Shown here piece by piece: positions 35,134 to 43,445 of a stretch of 64,000 nt of DNA (positions within the stretch are counted from its first letter, which is position 1; every line of letters starts with the position of its first letter). The stretch spans positions 1 through 64,000 of the forward strand of contig NZ_JAGKSD010000013.1 of the NCBI RefSeq assembly GCF_017942225.1. Reading direction: 5' to 3'. The stretch is from Corynebacterium sp. Marseille-P3884. GTDB lineage: Bacteria > Actinomycetota > Actinomycetes > Mycobacteriales > Mycobacteriaceae. Below the pieces are notes generated by a model that did no database searches, had not been told where the DNA came from, and saw only the letters and a list, made by a program, of their open reading frames with translations. A program made the translations under genes and the position numbers.

Positions 35134-36354
35134 ATGGCTGGCGAGTATCTACCGCGTCTTGCAGATGGCGAATTGGAGAGGGCGCTCCGTCGGCAGGGCG
35201 GGGTGCTGATTCAGGGTCCGAAAGGTTGCGGGAAGACGGAGACGGCGAAGCGGCAAGCTGCGAGTTTCCTCAACGTGGAGACGGATCCCAGTGTCTCACT
35301 TGCCATGGATACGGACCCGCGGCTGTTGTTAGAGGGCGCGACGCCGCGCCTGATCGATGAATGGCAGCTGCAACCGCGCCTCTGGGATTTCGCGCGGCAC
35401 TCGATTGATGAGCGTCGGGCGAAAGGGCAGTTCATTTTCACCGGTTCCACGGCACCCGGGGCGGACGCGACGAGCCACTCGGGCGCGGGCCGGTTCGCCC
35501 GTATGACTATGTCGACGATGACTTTATTTGAGACCGGGGAGTCCGACGGGTCGGTTTCTCTTGCCGCGGTGGTCGCTGGTGACCCGTTGCCGTTCTCTGT
35601 GCCCGCACTGACGCTGCCGGAACTTGCTGAAAGGGTATGCCGAGGCGGATTGCCGTACAACGTTGGGCTTCCGCTTGGCGATGCATTGGACAACGTCCGG
35701 GATTACATCCAAACCGTTGCGGACGTGGACATCCACACTGTTGGAGGGGTGAATCGTGACTCGGAGCGCGTGAGGCGGACGATCCGTTCGCTGGCTCGCG
35801 GCGTCGGCACGGAGTTAGAGCTGCAAACCATTGCGACCGATTCCGATTCCTCGCGTGAAACGACAAGGGACTATCTCAGCGCACTGGCGAGCATTTTCGT
35901 CTCCGTAGATCAGCCTGCGTGGTTCACGCACCTCCGCTCGAAGGCGACGCTGCGGAAGTCACCAAAGCGCCACCTCGCAGACCCCTCCTTCGCCATGGCT
36001 GCACTCGACCGCGGTCCGGAGCACCTGCTGCGCGATCCCGCCTACTTCGGCCAGCTCTTTGAGTCCCTCGTAGTTCACGAACTGAGAGCGCTCACGGGCC
36101 GGACCGTCTATCACGCCCGGTTGAACACGAAATTAGAGGTAGACGCGGTCGCGAACGTCGGCGGTCGGGACGTGCTCGTTGAGGTGAAGCTCGGCTACAG
36201 TCCCGAGGTAATCGATCACGCCGCCGACACGCTCAAACGGTTCGCTGGCCAGCTAGGGGACGATCCGGCGTTGGTGGTCATCACTTCTGGTGGCCCGGCC
36301 ATCCGACGCAACGATGGCGTCACGGTGATCCCGATCGGGGCGCTGGGACCGTAG
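35134..36354 (+). CDS. AAA_14/DUF4143 ATP-binding protein
   Basis: A 406-aa protein with an N-terminal P-loop ATPase (GPKGCGKTETAK) and the AAA_14 arginine-finger style segment FIFTGSTAPGAD. The C-terminal DUF4143 region ends with KLEVDAVANVGGRDVLVEVK, an Asp plus E-x-K core that resembles PD-(D/E)xK nuclease folds. Such genes are common, mobile, and of unknown function, often linked with restriction or toxin contexts. Here it sits alone between glf and the AftC-like gene region, preceded by direct repeats. Start ATG 35134. Confidence 0.88.
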   Translation: MAGEYLPRLADGELERALRRQGGVLIQGPKGCGKTETAKRQAASFLNVETDPSVSLAMDTDPRLLLEGATPRLIDEWQLQPRLWDFARHSIDERRAKGQFIFTGSTAPGADATSHSGAGRFARMTMSTMTLFETGESDGSVSLAAVVAGDPLPFSVPALTLPELAERVCRGGLPYNVGLPLGDALDNVRDYIQTVADVDIHTVGGVNRDSERVRRTIRSLARGVGTELELQTIATDSDSSRETTRDYLSALASIFVSVDQPAWFTHLRSKATLRKSPKRHLADPSFAMAALDRGPEHLLRDPAYFGQLFESLVVHELRALTGRTVYHARLNTKLEVDAVANVGGRDVLVEVKLGYSPEVIDHAADTLKRFAGQLGDDPALVVITSGGPAIRRNDGVTVIPIGALGP

Positions 36355-36438
36355 CAATGGCGCGCGGCGCACCGCAGCTTAGAAGGGAGGTAAGCCAAGT
36401 GTGGCCTTTAGCTGCCGCAGCTGTTGCCTTGAAAAGGT

Positions 36439-36465
36439 CTAAGCGGTTATCGCGCTTTTTTGCGT
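36439..36465 (+). terminator. Weak terminator-like hairpin after the ATPase gene
   Basis: AGCGGTTATCGCGCT forms a short AGCG/CGCT stem followed by TTTTTT. The stem is short, so this is a possible rather than a clear terminator. Confidence 0.4.
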
Positions 36466-36516
36466 TTCGGAGGTGCCCAAGGAGAAAACGTCACGCGATT
36501 GCAGGGATGCCCACTC

Positions 36517-36553
36517 TTTACTATCTCTTACTATCTTTACTATTTTTACTATT
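36517..36553 (+). repeat. TTACTAT short tandem repeat
   Basis: Four tandem 9-10 base units, TTTACTATC, TCTTACTATC, TTTACTATT, TTTACTATT, in an AT-rich 220-base stretch with no gene. It resembles a simple repeat that could change copy number. It sits next to the remnant of the AftC-like gene. Confidence 0.7.
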
Positions 36554-36573
36554 TGGCTCTGCCGGTGCGAGGC

Positions 36574-36826
36574 TTATGTCAGCGCGTGCCTGCCCGCGGC
36601 CTCCGGTTCAACAACTGCGTCCGGCTCGCAATGGCCTTTGAAGATCTGCACTGCACCCCACGCCGCGACGATGAGCGGCAGTGCGATGAACATGAATGCC
36701 GGCATGTGCGTGACCATTTCGTCGAGCATTGCGTTGCCCGTCGCTAGGCACAGCGGGTTGGCTACGGTGAACAGCAGTGCAGGACGGTGACCGGCCAGTG
36801 TATGGGGGAGTGCGGACTGCGCACCG
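36574..36826 (-). pseudogene. Remnant of an AftC-like glycosyltransferase gene, C-terminal fragment
   Basis: In the minus strand this region encodes a piece (ALLFTVANPL, then MVTHMP) matching the last 80 residues of the AftC-like protein at 38258-39562 over FTVANP, DEMVTHMP, LPLIVAAWG and EPEAVVEPE. DNA segments 36601-36812 and 38309-38521 are similar over 212 and 213 bases, the difference being a one-base deletion near the upstream end of the fragment. The N-terminal four-fifths of the gene are missing. It is a truncated, frameshifted copy. Confidence 0.82.
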
Positions 36827-36849
36827 ATCAGCCGCGTGGGCACTAGGGG

Positions 36850-37524
36850 TTAGCGGATAGCGCCCACGCTGTTGACGACCATGTAGATGCCGACAATCGC
36901 CGCGACCCAGAGGAGCGTCACCTTGGCCTCGTACTGAAGGCGGGGAATGGCCTTCTCGAGGCGAGGGAAGAATCTCTGTCCCGCAACGAGCGCGATCGCC
37001 GCCAAGATCACGGTCGGCGCGATCATGACCCCGCAGTACGCGGCGATGGCTGCTACCTGTCCTGCCATCGGGGTGTCCCAGTCGCTGATGATTCCCATCG
37101 CCGCGATATAAGGCAGCATGGTCGCCGCTTCCGTCAGGGAGGCGCCCAGCCCCAAGATGATCATCTTGGGCAGGCTGGTTTGGATGGGCTTGTTCAGCTG
37201 CTTCGGTAGCTCGCCCGGAGCAGGTTTGACCGGGTTGGGTGCGAAGATCCCGAAGATGGCGAGAATTGCTCCCAGTACGAGGGTGATCCAGGGGAAGACG
37301 GGCGTGTCGGTGATGCGTTCTACGTACGAGCCGAGGCCAGTGAAGCCGAGGAGCATGGCGACTCCAAGGGCGAAATACACCGCCGCGACGGTGAGCAGGT
37401 AGGCAGCGAGCGCGGGCACGCGCACGTTTCGCCACATGAGGATGAGTGCAAGAGGGATGACGAGCGTGCCGATGCTCAAGCTGTCGAGCAGAGCCAAACC
37501 GGCGAGCGGAAGGAGGGACTGCAT
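36850..37524 (-). CDS. GAP-family (Sap-like) membrane transporter
   Basis: A 224-aa integral membrane protein with about six helices. The sequence pattern (LLPLAGLALLDSLSIGTLVIPL, later MIILGLGASLTEAATMLPYIAAMG) matches the GAP/Sap family, related to LysE, whose best-known member takes part in sulfolipid or glycolipid export in mycobacteria. The ATG at 37524 is preceded by a strong AGGAGG-free start region, while a longer form from 37596 lacks a ribosome site and would cross the operator. It shares a 35-bp operator with a divergent TetR gene, so regulator control is expected. Confidence 0.82.
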   Translation of the reverse strand: MQSLLPLAGLALLDSLSIGTLVIPLALILMWRNVRVPALAAYLLTVAAVYFALGVAMLLGFTGLGSYVERITDTPVFPWITLVLGAILAIFGIFAPNPVKPAPGELPKQLNKPIQTSLPKMIILGLGASLTEAATMLPYIAAMGIISDWDTPMAGQVAAIAAYCGVMIAPTVILAAIALVAGQRFFPRLEKAIPRLQYEAKVTLLWVAAIVGIYMVVNSVGAIR

Positions 37525-37541
37525 GGCGGGAACCTTCTTTA

Positions 37542-37576
37542 TCGTACGATCGTAAGGGACTCTTACGAACGTACGA
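37542..37576. promoter_or_regulatory. 35-bp palindromic operator between GAP and TetR genes
   Basis: TCGTACGATCGTAAG (37542-37556) and CTTACGAACGTACGA (37562-37576) are inverted copies with one mismatch, separated by 5 bases. It lies between the two divergent starts, the classical position for a TetR self-operator that also controls the exporter. Confidence 0.82.
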
Positions 37577-37598
37577 CAGGCTAGGCTTGTGTGCAACC

Positions 37599-38171
37599 AT
37601 GAATGACTTTTCGCTGGACCATCAGTTCTCAGAATCGGCTGCTGCCGTAGCGGATGCGACCATCAGGATCATCGCGTCACGCGGCCTCGACGCGGTCAGT
37701 GTGCGCGAAGTGGCTAAGGAGTCCGGATTCGCCGCGGGATCCGTGCAGTACCACGCCCCGAATAAAGAGATCCTGCTGGCTCACGCGTTCATTCGCTCTT
37801 TTCAGCGGCAAAACGCCCGCGTGGTCGGGGCGCAAGTGCCCAACGATGAGTTCGAGGCCTGGGTTGTGCGGCTTTCTGAACTTCTCCCCCTCGGTGGCGA
37901 GCGCCTTGAGGATGCGGCGATCTGGGTCACTTACGGTTCGGCCTCGGCAACGCGTGACTGGATAGCTGAGCTTTACGGCCAGGTGCTTCACGATTTCCAG
38001 CATTCGGTTGTAGAGGCGCTAGGCGGCAAGGAACATGCCGAGCGTAAGTCGCGGCTGATCACGGCACTGGTGAACGGCTTGACTATTGACAACCTGGGAG
38101 CTCCTGAGTCAGAGGCAGATCGTGTTGTCGGCGACCTCCGCGAAGGCCTTCGCTTGATTCTCGGCGGCTAG
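37599..38171 (+). CDS. TetR-family regulator of the GAP transporter
   Basis: A 190-aa TetR repressor. The helix-turn-helix reads AVADATIRIIASRGLDAVSV followed by REVAKESGFAAGSVQYHAPN, the recognition helix ending in the characteristic GSVQYH form. The C-terminal ligand domain is typical. ATG 37599 is chosen; a TTG 12 bases earlier is in frame. It is divergent from the GAP gene with a 35-bp operator between them, so it almost surely controls that gene and itself. Confidence 0.87.
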   Translation: MNDFSLDHQFSESAAAVADATIRIIASRGLDAVSVREVAKESGFAAGSVQYHAPNKEILLAHAFIRSFQRQNARVVGAQVPNDEFEAWVVRLSELLPLGGERLEDAAIWVTYGSASATRDWIAELYGQVLHDFQHSVVEALGGKEHAERKSRLITALVNGLTIDNLGAPESEADRVVGDLREGLRLILGG

Positions 38172-38257
38172 CTTCCTTGTGTTGCCGAAAAGCATTCGCG
38201 CACGCGAGATGAGATACAGGCAATCGTCGAAATGCAGCAAGGCTGCCGTGGGTGGTG

Positions 38258-39562
38258 CTACAACCCAGCTGATGCTGACTCCGTGCTTAGCGAGTTGGAC
38301 CGCAAACTCTCCGGTTCAACAACCGCTTCTGGCTCGCTCCTATCTTTGAAGATCTGCACCGTCCCCCACGCCGCGACGATGAGCGGCAGCGTCATGAACA
38401 TGAAGCCCGGCATGTGCGTGACCATTTCATCGATCGTGGCGTGGCCGGTGGCGGGCCAGAGCGGATTGGCCACGGTGAACAGCAGCGCCAAGACAGTGAC
38501 CGGCCAGTGCATGGGGGAGTGTGGGCGGCACACGGTGAGCACGAACGGGATGAACCAGATCGCGTAGTAATTCTGCATCAACCCGCTGACCATGAAGCCG
38601 CCGGCGAAACACACAGCGATCGCCGTGAAGCTGAACATCACCGGGTCGGCTTCCTTCCAGCGCCAGAGCGTGACGACGGCCGCCAGCGTCCCCACGAGCG
38701 TCAACACCGTCAGCGCCATCTCCGTCGCATCCGACCAACCGTGCACGATGGCGAGCCCGCCGATGGAACCGTTGAACCGGGGGCGGGGTTCGCTCAAATA
38801 GGGGACGAGGTTGGTGAAAAACAGCTCGGGCTCGGCAATCGTGAACCAGCCGATCGCGAATGTGACGATCGAGACCAGCGCTGCCACAGCGACGACGGCG
38901 ACTTGCGCGAACGCCAACGACACGATGAAAAGGACGCCGAACTGCGGCTTGATCGACACCGCGATGCCGGCCACGATGCCAGCGGCCCACGCTTCCGGGC
39001 GGTTGAAGTGCCCCTTCCACCCGACACCTTTTTCGCGCAGGCGCAACGAAAGCCACACGAACAGCACCTCGAGCAGCAGCATGAAGCCGTTGATATTGGT
39101 CAGTGCCAACGTGAACTGGACAGGCTCCGGGGTGATGAAGAAGAAGGACACAGTGAGCGGGAACGCGATGTGGAACCAGCGGCGGGAGACCATCCACGAC
39201 GCCAATGCGATCGCGCCGATGATCGAAGCCGCGCCCAAATAGGCCATCACGGCTCGGGCCATGGACTCAGTGGGGAACAACGCGACCGGTGAGATCAGGA
39301 CGGTGCCCGCCGGACTGTAGAGATAGTGCGGCATATCGATGGTGTAGTCCGAGTTGAATACCGGCTCGCCCGCCCAGTATTTATTCGCCGCCGTCCAGAT
39401 CGGCGTGAAGTCCGTTCCCGGATTTGTCAGCGGGAACATGAACGCCGAACGGAGCAGTACGAAACCCATCAGCGTGTAGAGCAGTGGGATTGCGATTCGG
39501 TGAACCGGTGCGCTCGCGGCCTCGGTGGCGCGACGGGTCGTAGGGGAGTCGTCGATAAGCAC
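38258..39562 (-). CDS. AftC-like arabinofuranosyltransferase (GT87, GT-C type)
   Basis: A 434-aa multi-spanning protein with about 10 helices. It resembles mycobacterial AftC (GT87): TDFTPIWTAANKYWAGEPVF, an early extracellular loop with Asp, then PHYLYSPAGTVLISPVALFP, TNINGFMLLLEVLFVWL, and FFTNLVPYLSEPRPRFNGSI. AftC adds alpha-1,3 branches to arabinan using decaprenyl-phosphoarabinose. This fits the neighbouring arabinogalactan genes. The start is GTG 39562. The C-terminal part exists in a second, truncated copy at 36574-36826. Activity is inferred from remembered sequence similarity. Confidence 0.72.
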   Translation of the reverse strand: MLIDDSPTTRRATEAASAPVHRIAIPLLYTLMGFVLLRSAFMFPLTNPGTDFTPIWTAANKYWAGEPVFNSDYTIDMPHYLYSPAGTVLISPVALFPTESMARAVMAYLGAASIIGAIALASWMVSRRWFHIAFPLTVSFFFITPEPVQFTLALTNINGFMLLLEVLFVWLSLRLREKGVGWKGHFNRPEAWAAGIVAGIAVSIKPQFGVLFIVSLAFAQVAVVAVAALVSIVTFAIGWFTIAEPELFFTNLVPYLSEPRPRFNGSIGGLAIVHGWSDATEMALTVLTLVGTLAAVVTLWRWKEADPVMFSFTAIAVCFAGGFMVSGLMQNYYAIWFIPFVLTVCRPHSPMHWPVTVLALLFTVANPLWPATGHATIDEMVTHMPGFMFMTLPLIVAAWGTVQIFKDRSEPEAVVEPESLRSNSLSTESASAGL

Positions 39563-39887
39563 AGCCGGGAGATTAGCACGCCGAAATAGAACAACGAGCC
39601 CCGCAAAATGACCATAAGGTTAACAGCAGTGTTCATTTTGAAGTCCTTAAATGAACAAGTCATGAACGCGGCTTCCGCGGCAACACTCGACTTATTTTTA
39701 TTCACGCAGAAGTACCTGCGTATGACACCCTTATTTGTTTGTGCGTCATCAATGCTTGTTGTCCACCAACCATCTGCTAAAGTTAACGTCAGGTTAACTA
39801 CGGGCGAGAGCTCGAGACCTTGCCCCGGGGTTCCCCTCGGGTGCACCTTCAATTTCATGGCAATCAGCAATACGAAAGGAGGATGCC
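39563..39887. other. 325-bp intergenic region between the AftC-like gene and the three-helix-bundle gene
   Basis: No gene is supported here. The stretch is AT-rich in its middle and contains an inverted repeat AGTTAAC (39781-39787) / GTTAACT (39793-39799), another GGTTAAC near 39614, a hairpin ACGCAG (39704-39709) / CTGCGT (39716-39721), and a GC-rich hairpin around 39822-39841. It must hold divergent promoters for the two flanking genes. Confidence 0.6.
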
Positions 39888-40121
39888 ATGATCGCAATCA
39901 ACAACATTTCCAAGGACCTGCACGCTCGGTTCGACGAGGAGCTCGGCGCACACATCGTCGAGACGATCTTCCGCGACACCCTGAGCGAGCACCTGCAGCG
40001 GGCGAACGTGACCGATTGGGTTCCCGTGCTCGCCGGCCGCGATACAGCTGAAAAGCTCTCGCGCTTCGCAGACGGCACCCTCGATACCGGTGACTTCTCC
40101 GGATCCCTGGTTGCCGCATAA
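39888..40121 (+). CDS. Three-helix-bundle dimerisation-domain protein, stand-alone
   Basis: A 77-aa soluble acidic protein. The pattern LHARFDEELGAHIVETIFRDTL followed by ANVTDWVPVLAGRDTAEKLSRF matches the three-helix-bundle domain seen at the N-terminus of actinobacterial ArsC-type phosphatases and reductases (form L-x2-RF, long helix, L-P-x-L-x2-R). Here the domain stands alone. A strong AGGAGG ribosome site lies just before ATG 39888, and a terminator follows. Function unknown; it may modulate a partner carrying the same domain. Confidence 0.7.
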   Translation: MIAINNISKDLHARFDEELGAHIVETIFRDTLSEHLQRANVTDWVPVLAGRDTAEKLSRFADGTLDTGDFSGSLVAA

Positions 40122-40135
40122 AGCGATCCGAATCT

Positions 40136-40172
40136 GCCCTGTCCCAGGAATGCCCTGGTGCGGGGCTTTTTC
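40136..40172 (+). terminator. Rho-independent terminator after the three-helix-bundle gene
   Basis: GCCCTGTCCCAGG pairs with CCTGGTGCGGGGC and is followed by TTTTT at about 40167-40171. Confidence 0.8.
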
Positions 40173-40376
40173 GTATTATCCATTGACAGGCCCGCCCGCG
40201 GAATCGGAGGCCGAGTCAACGTCGACCCACTCCTATCGCTTTGGGTGCGGCTTCACCGAGTTGTAGCGGTGAGTAATGGAGTGATTGTCCGGGACGGAAT
40301 CCGAGCTATCGCGCTTGAAGAAGTGGATCTGGTGCCTGTGCCGCTCTCATTCACGCCCGACGCTACTAAATATGGG

Positions 40377-40604
40377 TCAATGCGGATACCGATGCACCTT
40401 CCTGTGCTCGAACCAGGCCCAAATCAAAGAAGCCAAGAACAACAGTGGCGTAATCCATGCCAGACGATGCCACCAATGTGCTCCAAAGTATGATTCATCA
40501 GCACTTATTCCTGCTAGATAATTGATTACAAGCGTTGCGATGAACAGCACTACAACGGCAGTAACGCTCCACCAGTAGGCTGCGCTTTTCTGTTTACGCA
40601 TCAT
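40377..40604 (-). CDS. Small two-helix membrane protein of unknown function
   Basis: A 75-aa protein with two membrane helices (YWWSVTAVVVLFIATLVI and ITPLLFLASLIWAWF) around a loop rich in His and Trp (YFGAHWWHRLAW). The C-terminus ends basic (HRKVHRYPH). The AGGAGG ribosome site at 40611-40616 is 6 bases before ATG 40604 and touches the ATG at 40610, so 40604 or 40601 is the likely start. Not recognised as a named family. Its His/Trp content could bind metal or heme, which is speculation. Confidence 0.7.
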   Translation of the reverse strand: MMRKQKSAAYWWSVTAVVVLFIATLVINYLAGISADESYFGAHWWHRLAWITPLLFLASLIWAWFEHRKVHRYPH

Positions 40605-40984
40605 TGCCATCCTCCTAAATACATGTTTGCTGTTTTAGCGCGGGTTTGTGTGGTTAGTCGTCTCCCCCACCCGGATTACATCGTTCGGCTGATTTCCAAC
40701 ATCAGGGCACCGTGGCGCTCACGCACGCCAGCCCTTTTTTGAACATGATGACCCCTTTTCCAGATTTCCAAGATGTCCGGCTCGTCACCGGCTTACCTCA
40801 AACCTACGACGAATGAAAGTGGCAAGGAGCTGCAAGATCCAGCGGGTGACCCGCTAAACCCGCAGTGTTTTATTTCACCCCGCTACGCACTCCGAAACCG
40901 GAAGAGCCGTTTTAGTCGGTTTTACGGTCTCGGCCCCGCGCGCCGGGGGAGTGCATTTCTGGCCCAGCTATTAACGTTGAGTCC
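40605..40984. other. 380-bp intergenic region before glfT2
   Basis: No convincing gene is present. It contains the inverted repeat AGCGGGT (40841-40847) / ACCCGCT (40849-40855) and, nearer the glfT2 start, direct repeats CCGTTTTA and CGGTTTTA (about 40909-40923). The promoter of glfT2 and the ribosome site of the small membrane protein must be here. Confidence 0.55.
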
Positions 40985-42931
40985 GTGACTGAGATGAAAG
41001 CCGTGGATGTCCTGCAACGCATTCTGCTGCCCCGAAAGGGTGAGCCGCACGATGTGCGGATGCTCTACCTGATCGAGTCGGAGCAGAACACGAAGAGGGC
41101 GAGCTGGCCCGACCGGACGCGGGTGACCGTGCCGGAAGGGGCGGAGGTCTCGTTCCAGACGTACTTCAATGCGTTCCCGGCGAGCTATTGGCGTCGCTGG
41201 TCGCAGCTGGACACGGTGGTGCTGGCCATGGATGTTGAGGGAGCGGCGACGATCTCGGTGTACCGCTCCAAGCACGACGGTGTGCGCATCGCGGTGACCA
41301 ACGTGGAGGCGCAGGACGAGCGGGTGGAGATCCCGCTGAAGCTGGCCAATTTCGAGGACGGCGGTTGGCTGTGGTTCGACATCAACGCTGAGTCGGACGC
41401 GACGATCGCGAATGCGGGCTGGTGCTCGCCGCAGGAACCGGATCCGCAGGTGCTGCCGGACGGGACGACGATCGAACCGTCGGAAAAGAAGGTCGCGGTG
41501 GGCATCCCGACGTTCAACCGCCCGCGCGACGCGGTCAACGCGCTGCATGTGCTGGCGGAAGATCCGCTGGTGCTTGGCGCGATCACGGATGTGCTCATGC
41601 CGGACCAGGGCAACCAGCACCCGGCGGACGAGCCGGACTTCGCGGAGGCAGAGGAGAACCTCGGCGGCCGGTTGAAGATCTTCAGCCAGGGCAACCTCGG
41701 CGGCTCGGGCGGCTACTCCCGCATCATGTACGAGGCACTGCACCAGACGGATGCGCCGTTCATTCTGTACATGGACGACGACATCGCCATTGAGCCGGAT
41801 TCGATCCTGCGTGCGGTGCAGGCGGCACGCTATGCAAAGAGCCCCATCCTGGTGGGCGGGCAGATGCTCAACCTCCAGGACCGCAGCCAGCTGCGCACCT
41901 CGGGCGAGCAGGTCAAGCGCGCGGACTTCATGTGGGGAGCGGCGCCGCACGCGGTGTACGACCACGACTTCGCCAAGTACCCGCTCGGCTACGTGGGCAC
42001 GGAGGAAGAGGACCTCGACCCGCGCAAGACCACGTCGCGCCCGCTGCACCGGCGCATCGACGTCGAGTTCAACGGTTGGTGGATGTGCCTCTTCCCGCGC
42101 GTGGTCGCGGAGCAGATGGGTCTGCCGCTTCCGCTGTTCATCAAGTGGGACGACACGGAGTACTCGCTGCGCGCAGGAAAAGCAGGCTTTCCGACGGTCA
42201 CCTGGCCCGGCGCCGCAATCTGGCACATGGCCTGGGCAGATAAGGACGACGCGATTGACTGGCAGGCGTATTTCCACATGCGCAACCGCCTGATCGTTGC
42301 GTCGATGTACCTGGACGGCGAGCCGAATGGCCTGCTCAGGTCCATGCTGCGCTCGAGCTACAAGCACTTCATGTGCATGGAGTACTCGACGATGGCGATC
42401 CAGATCGAGGCGATCAAGGACTTCCTCGCGGGGCCGGATCAGCTCTTCGACATTCTCGAGTCCTCCCTGCCGCGCATCCAGGGGGTGCGCAAAGACTACT
42501 CAGACGCGCAGATCATCGAGTCGGCTTCGGATCTGCCGGCGCCGACGGGCGCGCCGGGCGTGCCCACGAACAAGCTCGGCGGACGGTTGGCCAAGGTCAA
42601 GAAACTCCCGTGGGCAGTGAAGTCGCTGCTGCACATGCGCAAGGACGAAGACCGCGCGCATTGGGAGGCGCCGCAGCTCAACCTCACGGCCGAGGAAGCA
42701 CGCTGGTACACGCTCTCGCGCGTGGATTCGGCGACGGTGTCTACGGCGGGCGGCACGGGCGTGGCGTTCCGCAAGCGCGACAAGCAGCTCGCGCATGACC
42801 TGATGGCTGAAACGCGCGCCCTGCACAAGCAGATCAAGGAGCGGTGGCCGGAGCTCACCCACGCGTACCGGGAGGCGAAACCGCAGCTGACCAGCCACGA
42901 GAACTGGGAGAAGATCTTCAATGAGCAATAA
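40985..42931 (+). CDS. glfT2: Galactofuranosyltransferase GlfT2
   Basis: A 648-aa bifunctional galactan polymerase (alternating beta-1,5 and beta-1,6 galactofuranose) using UDP-Galf. An N-terminal beta-barrel domain precedes the GT-A catalytic domain. The DDD triad lies in ILYMDDDIAIEP (Asp 264-266), the catalytic acidic pair in FIKWDDTEYSL (Asp 389-390), and the metal-binding His in IWHMAW (His 414). Length equals the mycobacterial enzyme. Start GTG 40985; ATG at 40994 is an alternative. It overlaps the next gene by 11 bases. Confidence 0.95.
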   Translation: MTEMKAVDVLQRILLPRKGEPHDVRMLYLIESEQNTKRASWPDRTRVTVPEGAEVSFQTYFNAFPASYWRRWSQLDTVVLAMDVEGAATISVYRSKHDGVRIAVTNVEAQDERVEIPLKLANFEDGGWLWFDINAESDATIANAGWCSPQEPDPQVLPDGTTIEPSEKKVAVGIPTFNRPRDAVNALHVLAEDPLVLGAITDVLMPDQGNQHPADEPDFAEAEENLGGRLKIFSQGNLGGSGGYSRIMYEALHQTDAPFILYMDDDIAIEPDSILRAVQAARYAKSPILVGGQMLNLQDRSQLRTSGEQVKRADFMWGAAPHAVYDHDFAKYPLGYVGTEEEDLDPRKTTSRPLHRRIDVEFNGWWMCLFPRVVAEQMGLPLPLFIKWDDTEYSLRAGKAGFPTVTWPGAAIWHMAWADKDDAIDWQAYFHMRNRLIVASMYLDGEPNGLLRSMLRSSYKHFMCMEYSTMAIQIEAIKDFLAGPDQLFDILESSLPRIQGVRKDYSDAQIIESASDLPAPTGAPGVPTNKLGGRLAKVKKLPWAVKSLLHMRKDEDRAHWEAPQLNLTAEEARWYTLSRVDSATVSTAGGTGVAFRKRDKQLAHDLMAETRALHKQIKERWPELTHAYREAKPQLTSHENWEKIFNEQ

Positions 42932-43445
42932 GAACTCGTGGGATAGCAAGGAAGCGGAAGTCCTCGAGCGCATTCAGGGCGCGCTTTTCGACGCTCCGTG
43001 CGTTCTCCCCGCCGCACGCGGCATGAGCCACTTTGGCGAGCATGCCCTGGGGTGGATGGGGATCGCGGGGGCGGGCGCGGCCGTCGATAAGCAAAGGCGG
43101 CGCAAATGGCTCGCCATGGGTGCGGGTGCTTTCACCTCTCATGCGGCGTCGGTGGTGCTCAAGCGCATTGTCCGGCGGCGCCGGCCCGATGATCCGCGGG
43201 TGAAAATCGGTGTGGGAACTCCGTCGAAGATGAGTTTCCCTTCCTCGCACGCGACGTCGACAAGCGCTGCGATGGTTCATCTTGCCGACATCACCGGGTC
43301 GAAACTTCCGTACGTCGGAATTCCAATTATGATGACCTCCCGCATGGTCCTGGGGGTGCATTACCCCACGGACACCCTGGCCGGCGCGCTGCTCGGTATC
43401 GGGGTGGCACGAGCCGCAATCAACATTGAGAGGCGAACAGCGTGA
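42921..43445 (+). CDS. PAP2-superfamily phosphatase (decaprenylphosphoryl-5-phosphoribose phosphatase)
   Basis: A 174-aa membrane phosphatase. PAP2 signatures are present: KRIVRRRRPDD (basic motif), PSSHATST and SRMVLGVHYPTDTLAG (His in the third motif). Located between glfT2 and ubiA, it matches Rv3807c, which dephosphorylates decaprenylphosphoryl-5-phosphoribose in the pathway to decaprenyl-phosphoarabinose. It overlaps the gene before by 11 bases and the gene after by 4, so the three form one translational unit. Confidence 0.9.
   Translation: MSNKNSWDSKEAEVLERIQGALFDAPCVLPAARGMSHFGEHALGWMGIAGAGAAVDKQRRRKWLAMGAGAFTSHAASVVLKRIVRRRRPDDPRVKIGVGTPSKMSFPSSHATSTSAAMVHLADITGSKLPYVGIPIMMTSRMVLGVHYPTDTLAGALLGIGVARAAINIERRTA

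Noticed and set aside
36357..36641. 94-aa frame after the ATPase gene
   Set aside because: Runs through a simple repeat and into the remnant of another gene; no ribosome site and no domain.
39608..40051. 147-aa frame upstream of and overlapping the three-helix-bundle gene
   Set aside because: No good start or domain, and the 77-aa gene in another frame has the ribosome site and domain.
40922..42367. 481-aa open frame antisense to glfT2
   Set aside because: Antisense shadow rich in Arg and His; glfT2 catalytic motifs are clear on the plus strand.
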